A DNA stretch of 64,000 nt from Paucihalobacter sp036825875 (GCF_036825875.1 NZ_DAISXK010000006.1:1-64000); one strand, 5' to 3'. Shown: positions 6,125 to 15,692, counted from the first letter of the stretch. A program made the numbers and translations. The notes: generated from the letters alone by a model not told the origin.

Positions 6125-8680
6125 TTAAGGTAATTCTAAATAAGCATTCAGGTTTTTATGTCGTTGCAAAATGGCGTAGTTCTCTGAGGAGATGGCAAAA
6201 TATGGTTTGGTTATTTTCTGCTTTTCCTTTTTATCATCATTTAAAATTTGTGTAAACCCTTTTGCGCCATTTATACTTTTTAAACCATGTACTACCACAA
6301 AGGTAGTGTTTCTGTTGTAAACGTCTTTTGAAGTGGTAAGATTGTAGTAATTGATTCCCGCGACCTTTTTGTCTAACAAGGCCATAAAATCTTCGATTTC
6401 TTGGTCTGCGGCATTTTCAATTTGATAAACAACATAAAAATTGGTGGCTTCTTCTTCGTTTTTCCATTCCTTTTTTTCAAGTATTGGAATGGCAGTTTGC
6501 ATGAGTGTAGCAGCGCGCTTGCCTTCATCGGTGTTTGGATAATTTAGTGCCACATAATTCACGCCTTCTTTATATGCTTCAAATCCTTCTAATCGGCCTT
6601 TTGCTGCTGATTTTAGAATTTCAAATTTTGGCACCATGTCGCCACCGTCAAAATCAAAAGTCGCCTTTTCGCACTTGGTAATTACCTCGGCATATTTTTG
6701 ATCATTAAACAAGGTGTATAAATTTTCGTAAACGTTCTCTGGACTATTTTCGTCAATACCTAAGGCTGCACGTGGATTTCTTAATAATTCAGCATATCTA
6801 GAGTCTGGGTATTTAGATAAAATATCGGCCTTCGCAATAGCAGCTTCATCAGTTAAATTAAGCTCTTCGTAAATCTTGAACAGGTTATACTTGGCTGGTA
6901 AGACTAAACGTTCCTCTGGATTGTTTTCAAGTAATTGTTGAAGTTTATTTTTAGCAAGCAAATTTTCTTTAAACTTTTCCTTATAAATAATGCCTAGTTG
7001 GTAGTAGGCAAAATTACGGTCTTTAGCAATACTGTCTATTTCTCGTTCTTCTGAAGGGATTTTAGACAAGTAAAAATTCACATCGTAACGCTCTTCATCA
7101 GTTGCGCTCGCGGCCAGTTCGTCTTCAGCAGAAATACTGCTAGCTGCTCCGCCGCCTTTAGTTGATAAACGCCAATTGTCTTCTAGACTTCGTTCTCCCC
7201 AAATTTTTAAAAATTCATTTTTTCCGAAGGCAACCGAAGTTTGATTATAGAAGTAAAAGCTGCTTTCTTGTTTTTCTGTATCTACAGCTGCTCTGCCTTG
7301 AGGTGCTCCGGCTATAGATTGGGTAATTCCTGTATTATCGCGTTTAGAAGCTTCTTGTTCCCTTTTTAAGGCTTCATCTTTTTGCTTGATTTTCTCAACC
7401 ATTTCGGTGAATAAAGCAAGTCTATCGGCTTCCGAAAGTGAAACGAGATTCAAAATACTATCGTTGCGTTGGGCTATGTCTTCATAAAAAATTACATCCT
7501 CTAAATTATCTCTTTTGCGTTTAAAAAGTCTATGAATTCTTGTATTGGGTTCATAATTTGCTAAGGTACTATCGTAATAAGCGCCAGCTATTTTATATTG
7601 TGAACGATCAAAATTCATGTCGCCTAGTATGCTGTAATCTAAAGCTTTTAACTTTTGCTCGGTAGTAGGTGACCTTAAGGATTTGTTATAATAAACTTCC
7701 GCTATCGAATCAGATTCAATGTTTTGGTAGTATTGAGCAATTTGATAATATATTTTACCAAGAAACGGACGGTTTTCGCGGTTTTCTTCAAGGTCTTCAA
7801 TATATTCCTGAAATTCTAAACGGTTATAATTGTCCAAATCCGTGAGTCGAATTTTAGATAAATGGGCGTTGATATAAAATGGTCTAGGAATTTTTCGGTG
7901 CATTTCTATGATTCTATCATAGTTAACATTGGCACTGTCTATTTGCTCAAATTCTTCATATAACTGAGCCGAAATATAATAATACCGCGCCCTTTCGTTG
8001 TGACTCTTTGTGTTACTTAATGCGATTTTTAATTGCTCTAATGCCAATTCTTTAGCATCCATATTCATGTAGGCCTGAGCCATAATGGCGGTGGCGTCTG
8101 CTAGATCTTGTTGACTTAATGGCTCTTCGTCAATAAGTTGCTTTAGGTTTTTAATAGCCAGTTCGTTATTGTCTAACCTAATATTAGTTTTTTCACGCCA
8201 TACTTTGGCTGTATTAATTTTATCGCTGGTTGGATATTTAAAAAGAATATAATTAAATGCTTCTAACGCTGGAATAAAACGCTGGTCGTAATATCTGGCT
8301 TGTCCCAAAAGCAAATAAGCTTCATCAATTTGAGGATTTTTTTCTTTGCCTTTAATTACCATATCGTGCGTTTGCACGGCTTTAATGGCTTTTTCTTCGG
8401 CACGTTCAAAGTCGGCATTTTTAGATTCGCCTGGTTTTTGAATTTCGTCGGTAACTTGCATGCGTTCCACTGGTAAAATCTCCCAGAAATTTTCGGAATA
8501 GGCGTCGTTTACACCGTCAATACCTGCTTGTAGCGCAATGTTTCCATTATAAAGCACATTGTATTTCGTTCCCATGGCATGAAAGTTACGGTTAAGCCAT
8601 TTGTCTTTTTTACGAGAGCAACTTTGCACCGCCAAAATAAGAGACAAACAACACAATATGAGTTTTAATGATGATTTCAA
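6125..8680 (-). CDS. porW: TPR lipoprotein PorW/SprE of the type IX secretion and gliding machinery
   Basis: The 851-residue protein has a lipoprotein signal ending in LAVQSC, with the lipidated cysteine at residue 21, then the family's conserved start KWLNRNFHAMGTKYNVLYNG. Many degenerate tetratricopeptide repeats follow (about residues 100-450 and 540-720), separated by a charged segment rich in Glu, Lys and Ser (about 430-530). PorW/SprE is an outer-membrane-associated T9SS component needed for secretion and gliding in Flavobacterium johnsoniae. Length matches the family. The start codon is TTG (8680). No ATG lies just upstream, and this start places the lipobox correctly. The adjacent bactofilin is a usual neighbour. 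Confidence 0.92.
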   Translation of the reverse strand: MKSSLKLILCCLSLILAVQSCSRKKDKWLNRNFHAMGTKYNVLYNGNIALQAGIDGVNDAYSENFWEILPVERMQVTDEIQKPGESKNADFERAEEKAIKAVQTHDMVIKGKEKNPQIDEAYLLLGQARYYDQRFIPALEAFNYILFKYPTSDKINTAKVWREKTNIRLDNNELAIKNLKQLIDEEPLSQQDLADATAIMAQAYMNMDAKELALEQLKIALSNTKSHNERARYYYISAQLYEEFEQIDSANVNYDRIIEMHRKIPRPFYINAHLSKIRLTDLDNYNRLEFQEYIEDLEENRENRPFLGKIYYQIAQYYQNIESDSIAEVYYNKSLRSPTTEQKLKALDYSILGDMNFDRSQYKIAGAYYDSTLANYEPNTRIHRLFKRKRDNLEDVIFYEDIAQRNDSILNLVSLSEADRLALFTEMVEKIKQKDEALKREQEASKRDNTGITQSIAGAPQGRAAVDTEKQESSFYFYNQTSVAFGKNEFLKIWGERSLEDNWRLSTKGGGAASSISAEDELAASATDEERYDVNFYLSKIPSEEREIDSIAKDRNFAYYQLGIIYKEKFKENLLAKNKLQQLLENNPEERLVLPAKYNLFKIYEELNLTDEAAIAKADILSKYPDSRYAELLRNPRAALGIDENSPENVYENLYTLFNDQKYAEVITKCEKATFDFDGGDMVPKFEILKSAAKGRLEGFEAYKEGVNYVALNYPNTDEGKRAATLMQTAIPILEKKEWKNEEEATNFYVVYQIENAADQEIEDFMALLDKKVAGINYYNLTTSKDVYNRNTTFVVVHGLKSINGAKGFTQILNDDKKEKQKITKPYFAISSENYAILQRHKNLNAYLELP

Positions 8681-8829
8681 TGTAGATATTAATTGGTGTT
8701 TATATAACTAAAAGTAACCTGTTTTAGTATGTTTTGCTGTAAAAATAAGCATCTTTTTCAATTATGACTTGAAAAATTCAATTTACAGATTAACATTTAC
8801 ACCTTAAATCAATTAAAAAACCCCAAAAA

Positions 8830-9546
8830 CTACTCCAATTCAACGGCTGAAGCGCCAGAAAAATGTGCTTCCAAATCTTTTAATGTAGCCTCGTTGGTTT
8901 CGAGGTCTTTAACTACTTCACCTTTTTCAAGCACAACAATTCTTTCGCAAACATCTGTAACATGAAGCAGATCATGGCTAGACACTAAAACTGTTACACC
9001 TTGTTTTTGAGCTAAATCTTTAATAATGCCTTTAAGTCTAATTTGGGTTGTTGGATCTAAATTTGCAAAAGGTTCATCTAGAATAATTATCTCAGGATTT
9101 CCAATAAGTGCCGCTACAATACCAACTTTTTTCTGGTTCCCTTTACTTAAATCTCGTAAGTATTTCTTCTGATTTAATATTTCACCATGAAAAAAATCTT
9201 CAAATTTTGAAATAGTTGCATCCACGTCGGCTTTGTTTTGACCTCTTAAATCGCCGATGAAATAAAAATATTCTTCAGGAGTTAGGTATCCAATTAAAAA
9301 GCTTTCATCGATAAATGCCGATGTGAATGGTTTCCAATCTTCACTTTCTGAAACCACAATTTCGTTGGAAGTTATACTACCGGTTGTTGGTTTAATTAAG
9401 TCTAAAAGCAATGAGAAATAAGTGGTTTTTCCTGCGCCATTGTTACCAACCAAACCAAAGCTTTGACCCTTTGGGATTTCTAATTGGTCTATTTTTAAAA
9501 CGGTTGTGCCGTTATATGATTTTGAAAGGTTTGTGGTTGAAATCAT
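8830..9546 (-). CDS. ABC transporter ATP-binding protein
   Basis: This 238-residue ATPase has Walker A GNNGAGKTT (about residues 35-43), the signature LSKGNQKKVG, Walker B EIIILDEPFA and the switch histidine in VLVSSHD. It has one nucleotide-binding domain and no membrane part, so it must pair with the DUF5687 permease encoded 11 bases upstream. Sequence type resembles daunorubicin/NatA-like export or lipid-handling ATPases. It is the last gene of the PadR-led operon. The substrate is unknown. Confidence 0.93.
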   Translation of the reverse strand: MISTTNLSKSYNGTTVLKIDQLEIPKGQSFGLVGNNGAGKTTYFSLLLDLIKPTTGSITSNEIVVSESEDWKPFTSAFIDESFLIGYLTPEEYFYFIGDLRGQNKADVDATISKFEDFFHGEILNQKKYLRDLSKGNQKKVGIVAALIGNPEIIILDEPFANLDPTTQIRLKGIIKDLAQKQGVTVLVSSHDLLHVTDVCERIVVLEKGEVVKDLETNEATLKDLEAHFSGASAVELE

Positions 9547-9557
9547 AATTTGTGGTA

Positions 9558-11039
9558 TTAATTTTCTTGACTAAATGCATTAATCATAACGTGTTTTGAA
9601 TTGATATATCGTTGGGTTATATATTTCATCAATTTTTTGTGAAATACTAAGCCTAAAACCCCCAATAAAATTAGCACAGCAATACCGGCTTCAAAATTAA
9701 TCAGCAAATAAAACAGTGCAAATATCAACACGGGCAGTATCATTAACGGAATTCCAATAATCCACTGTACCGCGCCAGTGCCTTGATAATTAAATGCTGC
9801 GCGCTGATTAAGGTCTATTTTTTTTCGGTTAAAAGAACCCCCATAAAGCATCACATGTGTGTTAACACCAATATTGTAAATAGCAGCCGCAAAATGTGCC
9901 ACTAAAATTTTCCAACCAAAAAATACATAGGGAATGCTTAACACAAACATTACGATTACACTCAAAGACATCAGCACAAACTTAGAGCGTAGGTACTGCT
10001 CGTATTTTATATTCTGACTCATCAGCAATTTGTAATATCCGCTGTCCCAAGCTGGAATAAACTGGCCGAAGTTGATTAAAAATATGCCCGTAACAAAAAT
10101 GCCTATAAAGGGGAAAATGTAAACCATGTCTGCATACATTGGTTGAGGATAAAAAAACAAACCGTACAAAAGCCCAACCACCATTAATAAGGCTGAAGAC
10201 TTAGTGCGTTTGTTTCGCCAAATTAGTTTTAAATCGAGCTGCATAAAGGGTGCAATATCTCCAAAGCGTTCGGTCCATGCTAGGTTTGCCGCATTAACTT
10301 CTTGCACTTTTGATTTTAATGAACTATCTAAATACAGTTTTTGCCTAAGGATTTTAAAATTGAAGTTATATACCAATATCAAACAGGCCAATAACACTAA
10401 AATAAAAATTGGATTGTTAGCCAAATAGATGATACCGCTTCCAATAATGCTAGTAAATGAGATGATGTTGAAGTAATTGAGCCCAAACAACAAGCTTAAA
10501 AGCACTACTATTGGTAAAAACGACAATTCAGATTCTGCCGAATAGCTTTCTATAATAAAATTGATAAAGTTTATAGTTAACGAAATTAACAGTAAGATTA
10601 CAATCCAAGCTAAAGCCAGACTAACTGAATAACCTTCTACCATCAGCATGATACCACAGGGAATGGTTGCAAATAAGGGCAAAATATTAAAGAATGATAA
10701 CGCCGATTTCCCTAAAACGTAATGCACCACTTTAGAGCGTTTCACATTTAAAGTAAGTAAAGGTTTAACCGACATAACTGGCAGTTTTTGAAAGAAAAAT
10801 CTAATAAATAATTCGGCGAGAATCCAATAAAACAAATAACTGTTTAGCACAACAAACACCTCTTGCTCTGGCGCAAATTTTACTAGTAGTGGCACTACTG
10901 CAAACCCTAGAACCAAAAATGATAGCATAAAATACAAAGCAAAAAACACCAAAACTATGTTTAATGCAATGCTTTTTTGCCAATGTGAAGATCTGAAAAA
11001 CTGCTTCCACTCGAGGTTTAAAAAATGCTTAATCGTCAT
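9558..11039 (-). CDS. ABC transporter permease, DUF5687 type
   Basis: The 493-residue integral membrane protein has about 12 hydrophobic segments arranged as two similar halves, each opening with a short amphipathic region that contacts the ATPase (LEWKQFFRSSHWQKSIALN at the start, DLKLIWRNKRTKSSALLMV at about residues 270-288). This matches my memory of the Bacteroidota permease family DUF5687. Being fused, it could work as a single permease chain with two copies of the ATPase encoded just downstream. It lies 55 bases after the second small membrane protein gene. The transported substrate cannot be read from sequence. Confidence 0.85.
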   Translation of the reverse strand: MTIKHFLNLEWKQFFRSSHWQKSIALNIVLVFFALYFMLSFLVLGFAVVPLLVKFAPEQEVFVVLNSYLFYWILAELFIRFFFQKLPVMSVKPLLTLNVKRSKVVHYVLGKSALSFFNILPLFATIPCGIMLMVEGYSVSLALAWIVILLLISLTINFINFIIESYSAESELSFLPIVVLLSLLFGLNYFNIISFTSIIGSGIIYLANNPIFILVLLACLILVYNFNFKILRQKLYLDSSLKSKVQEVNAANLAWTERFGDIAPFMQLDLKLIWRNKRTKSSALLMVVGLLYGLFFYPQPMYADMVYIFPFIGIFVTGIFLINFGQFIPAWDSGYYKLLMSQNIKYEQYLRSKFVLMSLSVIVMFVLSIPYVFFGWKILVAHFAAAIYNIGVNTHVMLYGGSFNRKKIDLNQRAAFNYQGTGAVQWIIGIPLMILPVLIFALFYLLINFEAGIAVLILLGVLGLVFHKKLMKYITQRYINSKHVMINAFSQEN

Positions 11040-11094
11040 ACTTGTAGAATTATTGACATTAAAACAACTATTGGTATACTTGTAGTAGAAAATG

Positions 11095-11820
11095 TTACAA
11101 AAGCATAGATTTATATTGTGGATGTTGTTGAATTACAATATGGAGAAGTTTTTCGGGGACAACTTTTATGCTAACAAAAAGAATAATAGTTAAGAATACC
11201 ATCGAAGCGGTAATTGTAAATTGATAAATGGGATTTTCTAAAAACAAAAAATCACTATTGTGAATGCTCGCAAAAGAAATGGGATATACTAAAAATGTAT
11301 TAGCAATTTGCAGTAAATCACCTAAGCCTAATAAGGTTTTATTTATGAGCAGTTTTTTGCCTGTTAGTTTTACCATTTTTTTATTTTTTCGAGATTTAAT
11401 GTATAAATAACGAATCAAAATAAATTGAAAAACAATCAGAAAGCCAATTATAATGAACATTTTAAAATTAAAATCAGAAATGTATAAAATCTGCCATAAT
11501 GCCAAGACCAAAACAATAGTCAATAAGATTTTAGGAAGTTTAAAATACGCTCTAAAACTCTGCAACACCAATCGCCTATAATGCTTGTTCAGAGCGTTGG
11601 TTTTTTGCTCTACCACTTCAGAAAAACCAAGCACGCCAAATTTTTTAAACTCATTATTTAAAGCAGATTCAAAACTCAATTCTGGATTTAGACCAATTTG
11701 ATGTTCAATACCATTGGCCAAATGATCTACCAACTCGGTTTGTACATCATACCATTCCACATAATGTTGTTCAGTAAATTTATAAAGCTGCTGTATTTGA
11801 TTTTCTGAAAGCTTAAACAT
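11095..11820 (-). CDS. Membrane protein with N-terminal HAAS-like domain, copy 2
   Basis: This 241-residue protein has a soluble N-terminal domain of about 90 residues containing VQTELVDHLANGIE, then about four membrane segments from residue 97 on. The motif E-[LM]-V-D-H-[LV]-A and the overall plan match the gene immediately upstream, so the two are paralogues. PadR-linked membrane proteins with such a domain (HAAS/DUF1700-like) are known in other phyla, but the assignment here rests on motif and context only. ATG 11820 is preferred over TTG 11829, because it starts 2 bases after the upstream stop codon without overlap. Confidence 0.8.
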   Translation of the reverse strand: MFKLSENQIQQLYKFTEQHYVEWYDVQTELVDHLANGIEHQIGLNPELSFESALNNEFKKFGVLGFSEVVEQKTNALNKHYRRLVLQSFRAYFKLPKILLTIVLVLALWQILYISDFNFKMFIIIGFLIVFQFILIRYLYIKSRKNKKMVKLTGKKLLINKTLLGLGDLLQIANTFLVYPISFASIHNSDFLFLENPIYQFTITASMVFLTIILFVSIKVVPEKLLHIVIQQHPQYKSMLL

Positions 11821-11821
11821 A

Positions 11822-12472
11822 CTAGGCAACCATTTTATAGTTTCGTTTGTATTCTTGAATTAACCTAACTGTAACTAATAATATGCTAAACATGATAACC
11901 ATTCCACAATTAACAAACAACAGTAAATAGAGCTGATCTAGCTTTTCAAAAGCATTTTCGGTAATCATTGATACCAAATGAAACGCATGAAAACACATAA
12001 AATAAACAAATCCCATGCGTTCAATTGCTGAAAATCGATCTAGTTTTAAAATTCTGAAATAACCAAAATATAATGCGCCAAGTGTTAAAAATGTAATTAA
12101 CGGTAATACTGAAAACCATTGATGAAGTTTTTGTTGATTCAAGTTGATTGCCAATATATAGAGAAACATAAAGGATATTAAATAAAACCCGAAGCTTTGC
12201 CACGACAACATCGTCTTAAATACTAATTTTATCAATTTTTTGTCCGTTGCTTTAATAAATTGTTTGTTGTTTTTTAAAAGTGTGGCTTTATTTGCCAGCA
12301 TATAATCTTTGAAAATATCATAGAATGATCTGGAGTCTCCAGCATTAATTTCAGACTCTATATCGGAAGCGACGTGGTCTACCATCTCCATTCTAATATC
12401 GGCAAAATTCACCTCAGAATTTTCTAAATAGGTGTCAATAAACTTTATTTCAGTAGGATTCAACTTCATCAT
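11822..12472 (-). CDS. Membrane protein with N-terminal HAAS-like domain, copy 1
   Basis: The 216-residue protein starts with a soluble domain of about 85 residues (LNPTEIKFIDTYLE, then IRMEMVDHVASDIE) followed by about four membrane helices and a basic tail. It follows the PadR regulator gene by only 3 bases and precedes its paralogue by 1 base, so all three are translated from one message. I infer that it is a signalling or accessory subunit for the transporter encoded downstream. No enzyme motif was seen. Confidence 0.8.
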   Translation of the reverse strand: MMKLNPTEIKFIDTYLENSEVNFADIRMEMVDHVASDIESEINAGDSRSFYDIFKDYMLANKATLLKNNKQFIKATDKKLIKLVFKTMLSWQSFGFYLISFMFLYILAINLNQQKLHQWFSVLPLITFLTLGALYFGYFRILKLDRFSAIERMGFVYFMCFHAFHLVSMITENAFEKLDQLYLLLFVNCGMVIMFSILLVTVRLIQEYKRNYKMVA

Positions 12473-12475
12473 ATC

Positions 12476-12808
12476 CTAGGCCAATTTAGGGTGTAAAAGT
12501 GCCTGCATGGTATTTATATAATCGGCCAAAGCCTCCATTTTAATAACAGTTTCTTTAGTGCCGCTTTCGGTGAGTTTGTAGTATTTTCGCATGCGGTTGT
12601 CAACTTTTGCCACTTCCACATCCAACAATCCTCCGGCTTCGAGTTTGTGCAATGCAGGATACAAAGCGCCTTCTGTAATATTTAACTCACCTTTTGTTAA
12701 GGCCTTTACTTTCTGCGTAATTTCATAACCGTACATTTTATCATGCTGACTTAACAACTTTAAAATAATGGTATTTAAACTTCCCTTATATAATTTTGAA
12801 TTACTCAT
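12476..12808 (-). CDS. PadR family transcriptional regulator
   Basis: The 110-residue protein is a PadR-type winged-helix repressor: LYKGSLNTIILKLL, then MYGYEITQKVK, then the diagnostic ELNITEGALYPALHKLEAGGLL and a C-terminal dimerisation helix. Such proteins respond to small lipophilic compounds or envelope stress and usually repress their own operon. ATG 12808 is chosen because a TATATTTG promoter box sits at 12816-12823 inside the longer open frame. It heads the operon PadR, two HAAS-like proteins, DUF5687 permease, ATPase, so autoregulation is likely. Confidence 0.92.
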   Translation of the reverse strand: MSNSKLYKGSLNTIILKLLSQHDKMYGYEITQKVKALTKGELNITEGALYPALHKLEAGGLLDVEVAKVDNRMRKYYKLTESGTKETVIKMEALADYINTMQALLHPKLA

Positions 12809-12815
12809 GACAAAA

Positions 12816-12842
12816 CAAATATACATAAATTTCTTATGCATA
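12816..12842 (-). promoter_or_regulatory. padR operon promoter box and palindrome
   Basis: TATATTTG (12823-12816 on the minus strand) matches the -7 element. No TTG is present at the normal distance. The adjacent palindrome TATGCATA (12835-12842) occupies the expected -33 side and could be the PadR operator. The start codon is only 8 bases from the box, so the message would be almost leaderless. Confidence 0.45.
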
Positions 12843-12897
12843 TAAGTCTTAAGTAAAATTTAAGTTTTTATTTATCTAAATAAAACAATCCCTTCCT

Positions 12898-12905
12898 TAT
12901 TTTTG
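12898..12905 (+). promoter_or_regulatory. -7 promoter box of the PaaE-like reductase gene
   Basis: TATTTTTG matches TAnnTTTG and lies 15 bases before ATG 12921. No TTG is found 17-23 bases upstream, so only half of the promoter is recognisable. Confidence 0.4.
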
Positions 12906-12920
12906 CAGTAAAAATTTGCT

Positions 12921-13976
12921 ATGTCACAATTTTACACCTTAAAAATTCAAGCAATTGAGCGTCTTACAAATAAATCTGTAAAACTAACATTTGAAATTCC
13001 CGAAGCCTTAAAACAAGAGTTTTCATTTAAAGCTGGCCAATATATCACCCTCAAAACAACCATCAATGGTAACGAATTACGACGCGATTATTCCATCTGT
13101 TCGTCTGTTGGAAGTGGTGATTTGAGTATTTCGGTTAAGGCAATTGAAAACGGCACTTTTTCAAATTATGCGAATACCAAAATGCAAGTAGGTGAATCAA
13201 TCGAGGTTATGCCGCCTAATGGCCGTTTTACTTTTGAACCACATGCTGATAAAACCAGAACCATTGCGGCTTTTGCAGCTGGCAGTGGCATCACACCAAT
13301 TTTAAGTATTGCCAAAACCCTGTTAGAAGACGAGCCTTTTAGTAATTTCATTCTGGTTTTTGGTAATAAAACTCCTGAAGAAACCATGTTTTTTGAACAA
13401 CTTCAGCAATTGAAATCGCGTTACGGAAACAGACTTCATATTCAATATGTGTACAGTGCAGCAAGAGCAGAAAATGCCTTGTTTGGACGCATTGAAAAAA
13501 GTACCGTGAACCTCATTTTAAAAAATAAGTACAAAGATGTAACGATTGAATCCTTTTATCTCTGTGGACCTGAGGAAATGATTGAAACCGTGAAATCGGT
13601 TTTGACTGAAAATAACATCAAACCCAAACAAATTTTATTTGAACTGTTTACAGCCTCGGCCATTACTGAAACCCCCATTACCGAAGGTGTAGAGGGTGAG
13701 ACTAAAATAAAAATACTGGTGGACGATGAGGAAACTGAATTTACAATGTCGCAATCTCAAACCATTTTAGAGGCTGCCCTAAAACAAAATGTAGACGCGC
13801 CTTATTCCTGTCAAGGTGGTATTTGCAGTAGTTGCGTGGCGCGCCTGACTGAAGGGACTGCCAAAATGCGACAAAACAATATTTTAACTGAAAGCGAAGT
13901 CGCCGAAGGCTTGATACTCACGTGTCAAGCACAACCGACAAGCCCAGTTGTTTTTGTAGATTATGATGATATTTAA
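12921..13976 (+). CDS. Ferredoxin-NAD(P)H reductase with C-terminal 2Fe-2S domain (PaaE-like)
   Basis: The 351-residue protein has an FAD-binding barrel (RDYSICSS, about residues 54-61), an NAD(P)-binding domain (GSGITPILSI; later FYLCGPEEMI) and a C-terminal plant-type ferredoxin domain with cluster cysteines 297, 302, 305 and 335 (CQGGICSSC, then LTCQA). This order is that of PaaE, which feeds electrons to phenylacetyl-CoA epoxidase, and of related one-component reductases. No other paa gene lies in this window, so another partner oxygenase or desaturase is equally possible. The gene stands alone, divergent from the PadR operon. Confidence 0.88.
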   Translation: MSQFYTLKIQAIERLTNKSVKLTFEIPEALKQEFSFKAGQYITLKTTINGNELRRDYSICSSVGSGDLSISVKAIENGTFSNYANTKMQVGESIEVMPPNGRFTFEPHADKTRTIAAFAAGSGITPILSIAKTLLEDEPFSNFILVFGNKTPEETMFFEQLQQLKSRYGNRLHIQYVYSAARAENALFGRIEKSTVNLILKNKYKDVTIESFYLCGPEEMIETVKSVLTENNIKPKQILFELFTASAITETPITEGVEGETKIKILVDDEETEFTMSQSQTILEAALKQNVDAPYSCQGGICSSCVARLTEGTAKMRQNNILTESEVAEGLILTCQAQPTSPVVFVDYDDI

Positions 13977-14010
13977 TTACTGACGAGCACTTTTGCTTTT
14001 AGTAATTTTT
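13976..14010 (+). terminator. Possible terminator between convergent genes
   Basis: ATTACT (13976-13981) pairs with AGTAAT (14001-14006), with an inner AGCA/TGCT stem, followed by TTTTT in the plus direction. The stem is interrupted by unpaired bases and overlaps the end of the opposite gene, so this is a weak call. Confidence 0.35.
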
Positions 14011-15027
14011 AGTCAATAAACTGTTGACTTTTTCGATAATAGTGGAAGTAGAAATCGAAGCTATCGCATGCTCATAACCTTTTGGAAATTTATTGCCATA
14101 TACCGAAGTCGGTATTTTTGGGTATAAAGTTCTATCTGCCAATAAAGCATTTCCAATATCTTGATTAAATGGAAAAAAGCCTGCAAAGGGATGTGTCACG
14201 CCCCATAAAGTCAACACTTTTACACCAAGCATGGCTGCGATATGTGCGTTACCAGAATCCATGGAAATCATTAACTTGCAATTGGAAATCACATCCATTT
14301 CTTGTGAAAGCGAAAGTTTGCCGGCTAAGTTGGTAACATTTTCGGTTTTCTGTTCAATCGAGTTTAAGAGTGCTATTTCTATTTCACCGCCTCCAAACAG
14401 CAAAACTGCATACTCTTTTGAAAGTTTCGATATTACTTCTTTCATTTGATCTAATGGGTAGCTCTTACTTTCAAAAGCCGCAAATGGCGCAATGGCTATC
14501 CAATCTTTTTTTTCTGAATTAATTAATGATTTTGTAGATGGATTTAAATCGGCAGCTTTTGGAAAAACAGGATTTGTCAAATCGACAGGAAAATCTAATT
14601 GGCCAAAAACATCAGCGTAACGTTGATGCGTAGTTTTGAGTTGTTGGAATTTCTCACCGCTTGTGAGTGCTTTTTTTTCTGCGCGACCTTTATTGATTTG
14701 CACGCATGGATATCCTGATAAAAACACCTTCAAAATTTTGCTGCGCAACACATTATGACAATCGGCTACAGCATCAATATTCAGCTTTTTTAGTTCTTTA
14801 GAAAGTTTCAAAAGTCCCAATACACCTTTATGTCTTCCTTTCAAATCGGCGTTTATAATATTGATGTTTTCAATATTCCTAAAGAATGGCGCAAAAAAAC
14901 CTTTGGTAAGTACCGAAATTTTTAAATCGGGATACCGCAATCGTAAAGCGCTTAAAACGGGAACCAACATAGCTACATCTCCCATGGCCGACAATCTAAT
15001 TATCAGAATGTGCTTTGGTTTGAACAT
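13999..15027 (-). CDS. Glycosyltransferase family 9 (heptosyltransferase-like)
   Basis: The 342-residue protein has the GT9 start KHILIIRLSAMGDVAML, the mid-protein IAIAPFAAFESKSYP and the donor-site segment CKLMISMDSGNAHIAAMLGV. GT9 enzymes add heptose or related sugars to the lipopolysaccharide inner core on the cytoplasmic face of the inner membrane. The acceptor here cannot be named. It follows a DUF4254 gene by 37 bases, a pairing often seen in flavobacteria, which points to core-oligosaccharide synthesis. Confidence 0.9.
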   Translation of the reverse strand: MFKPKHILIIRLSAMGDVAMLVPVLSALRLRYPDLKISVLTKGFFAPFFRNIENINIINADLKGRHKGVLGLLKLSKELKKLNIDAVADCHNVLRSKILKVFLSGYPCVQINKGRAEKKALTSGEKFQQLKTTHQRYADVFGQLDFPVDLTNPVFPKAADLNPSTKSLINSEKKDWIAIAPFAAFESKSYPLDQMKEVISKLSKEYAVLLFGGGEIEIALLNSIEQKTENVTNLAGKLSLSQEMDVISNCKLMISMDSGNAHIAAMLGVKVLTLWGVTHPFAGFFPFNQDIGNALLADRTLYPKIPTSVYGNKFPKGYEHAIASISTSTIIEKVNSLLTKNY

Positions 15028-15064
15028 TGCAATTTAATTGATGATAAACCTGCTTCCGCGGGGA

Positions 15065-15673
15065 TTATTTCTGCGAACGCAATACTGGATTCAGCTCCTC
15101 GTCGTTGTACATTTTCATTTGTTTGTACACCTTCATATACTTGTCGCCATTTTTGATATCCTCTAATAAAGTATCGATAGCGGTTGATAAATCGGTACGT
15201 TGCTCTAACAAAATGGTTAATTTTTGATGGCAAGCCGATCTGTGTGCTTCAGTAGCATCAACACGAGTGGCTTCCTGTTCCATATGAAATACTTTCAAAG
15301 CTAGAATTGATAACCGGTCTATGCCCCAAGCTGGACTTTCGGTATTAATAGTAGCATTTTCCTTTGGTTTTACATCGGTGTATAGACTTAAAAAATAACT
15401 GTCAATATATTCCACCATATCCGTTCTGTCTTGGTTAGAAGCGTCAATTTGTCGTTTCAATTTTAAAGCCGCCACTGGATCGATATTTGGATTTCGGATT
15501 ATGTCTTCGTAATGCCATTGTACGGTATCTATCCAACATTTTCTGTAAAGTAAATGCTCCAACAAATGTGTTTTATCGTTGTAAATATTCTTGAAAGATT
15601 GGTCTACGCTGTCTTTAATATGATAGGTTTTAATAACGTCTTGAAATATTGTATTGGCTTTGGTAGAAAACAT
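15065..15673 (-). CDS. DUF4254 family protein
   Basis: The 202-residue soluble, highly helical protein matches the Bacteroidota family DUF4254. Recognisable blocks are LLEHLLYRKCWIDTVQWHYED (about residues 37-57), the conserved RQIDASNQDRTDMVE and the central WGIDRLSILALKVFHM. It has no signal peptide or membrane segment, so it acts in the cytoplasm. Function is unknown. Its constant pairing with a GT9 enzyme suggests a helper role in lipopolysaccharide core assembly. Confidence 0.88.
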   Translation of the reverse strand: MFSTKANTIFQDVIKTYHIKDSVDQSFKNIYNDKTHLLEHLLYRKCWIDTVQWHYEDIIRNPNIDPVAALKLKRQIDASNQDRTDMVEYIDSYFLSLYTDVKPKENATINTESPAWGIDRLSILALKVFHMEQEATRVDATEAHRSACHQKLTILLEQRTDLSTAIDTLLEDIKNGDKYMKVYKQMKMYNDEELNPVLRSQK

Positions 15674-15692
15674 AATGATAAAGTTTAAAACA

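Noticed and set aside
12921..13976. A phenylacetate degradation operon
   Set aside because: Only the reductase-like gene is present; none of paaA, B, C, D or other paa genes is adjacent.
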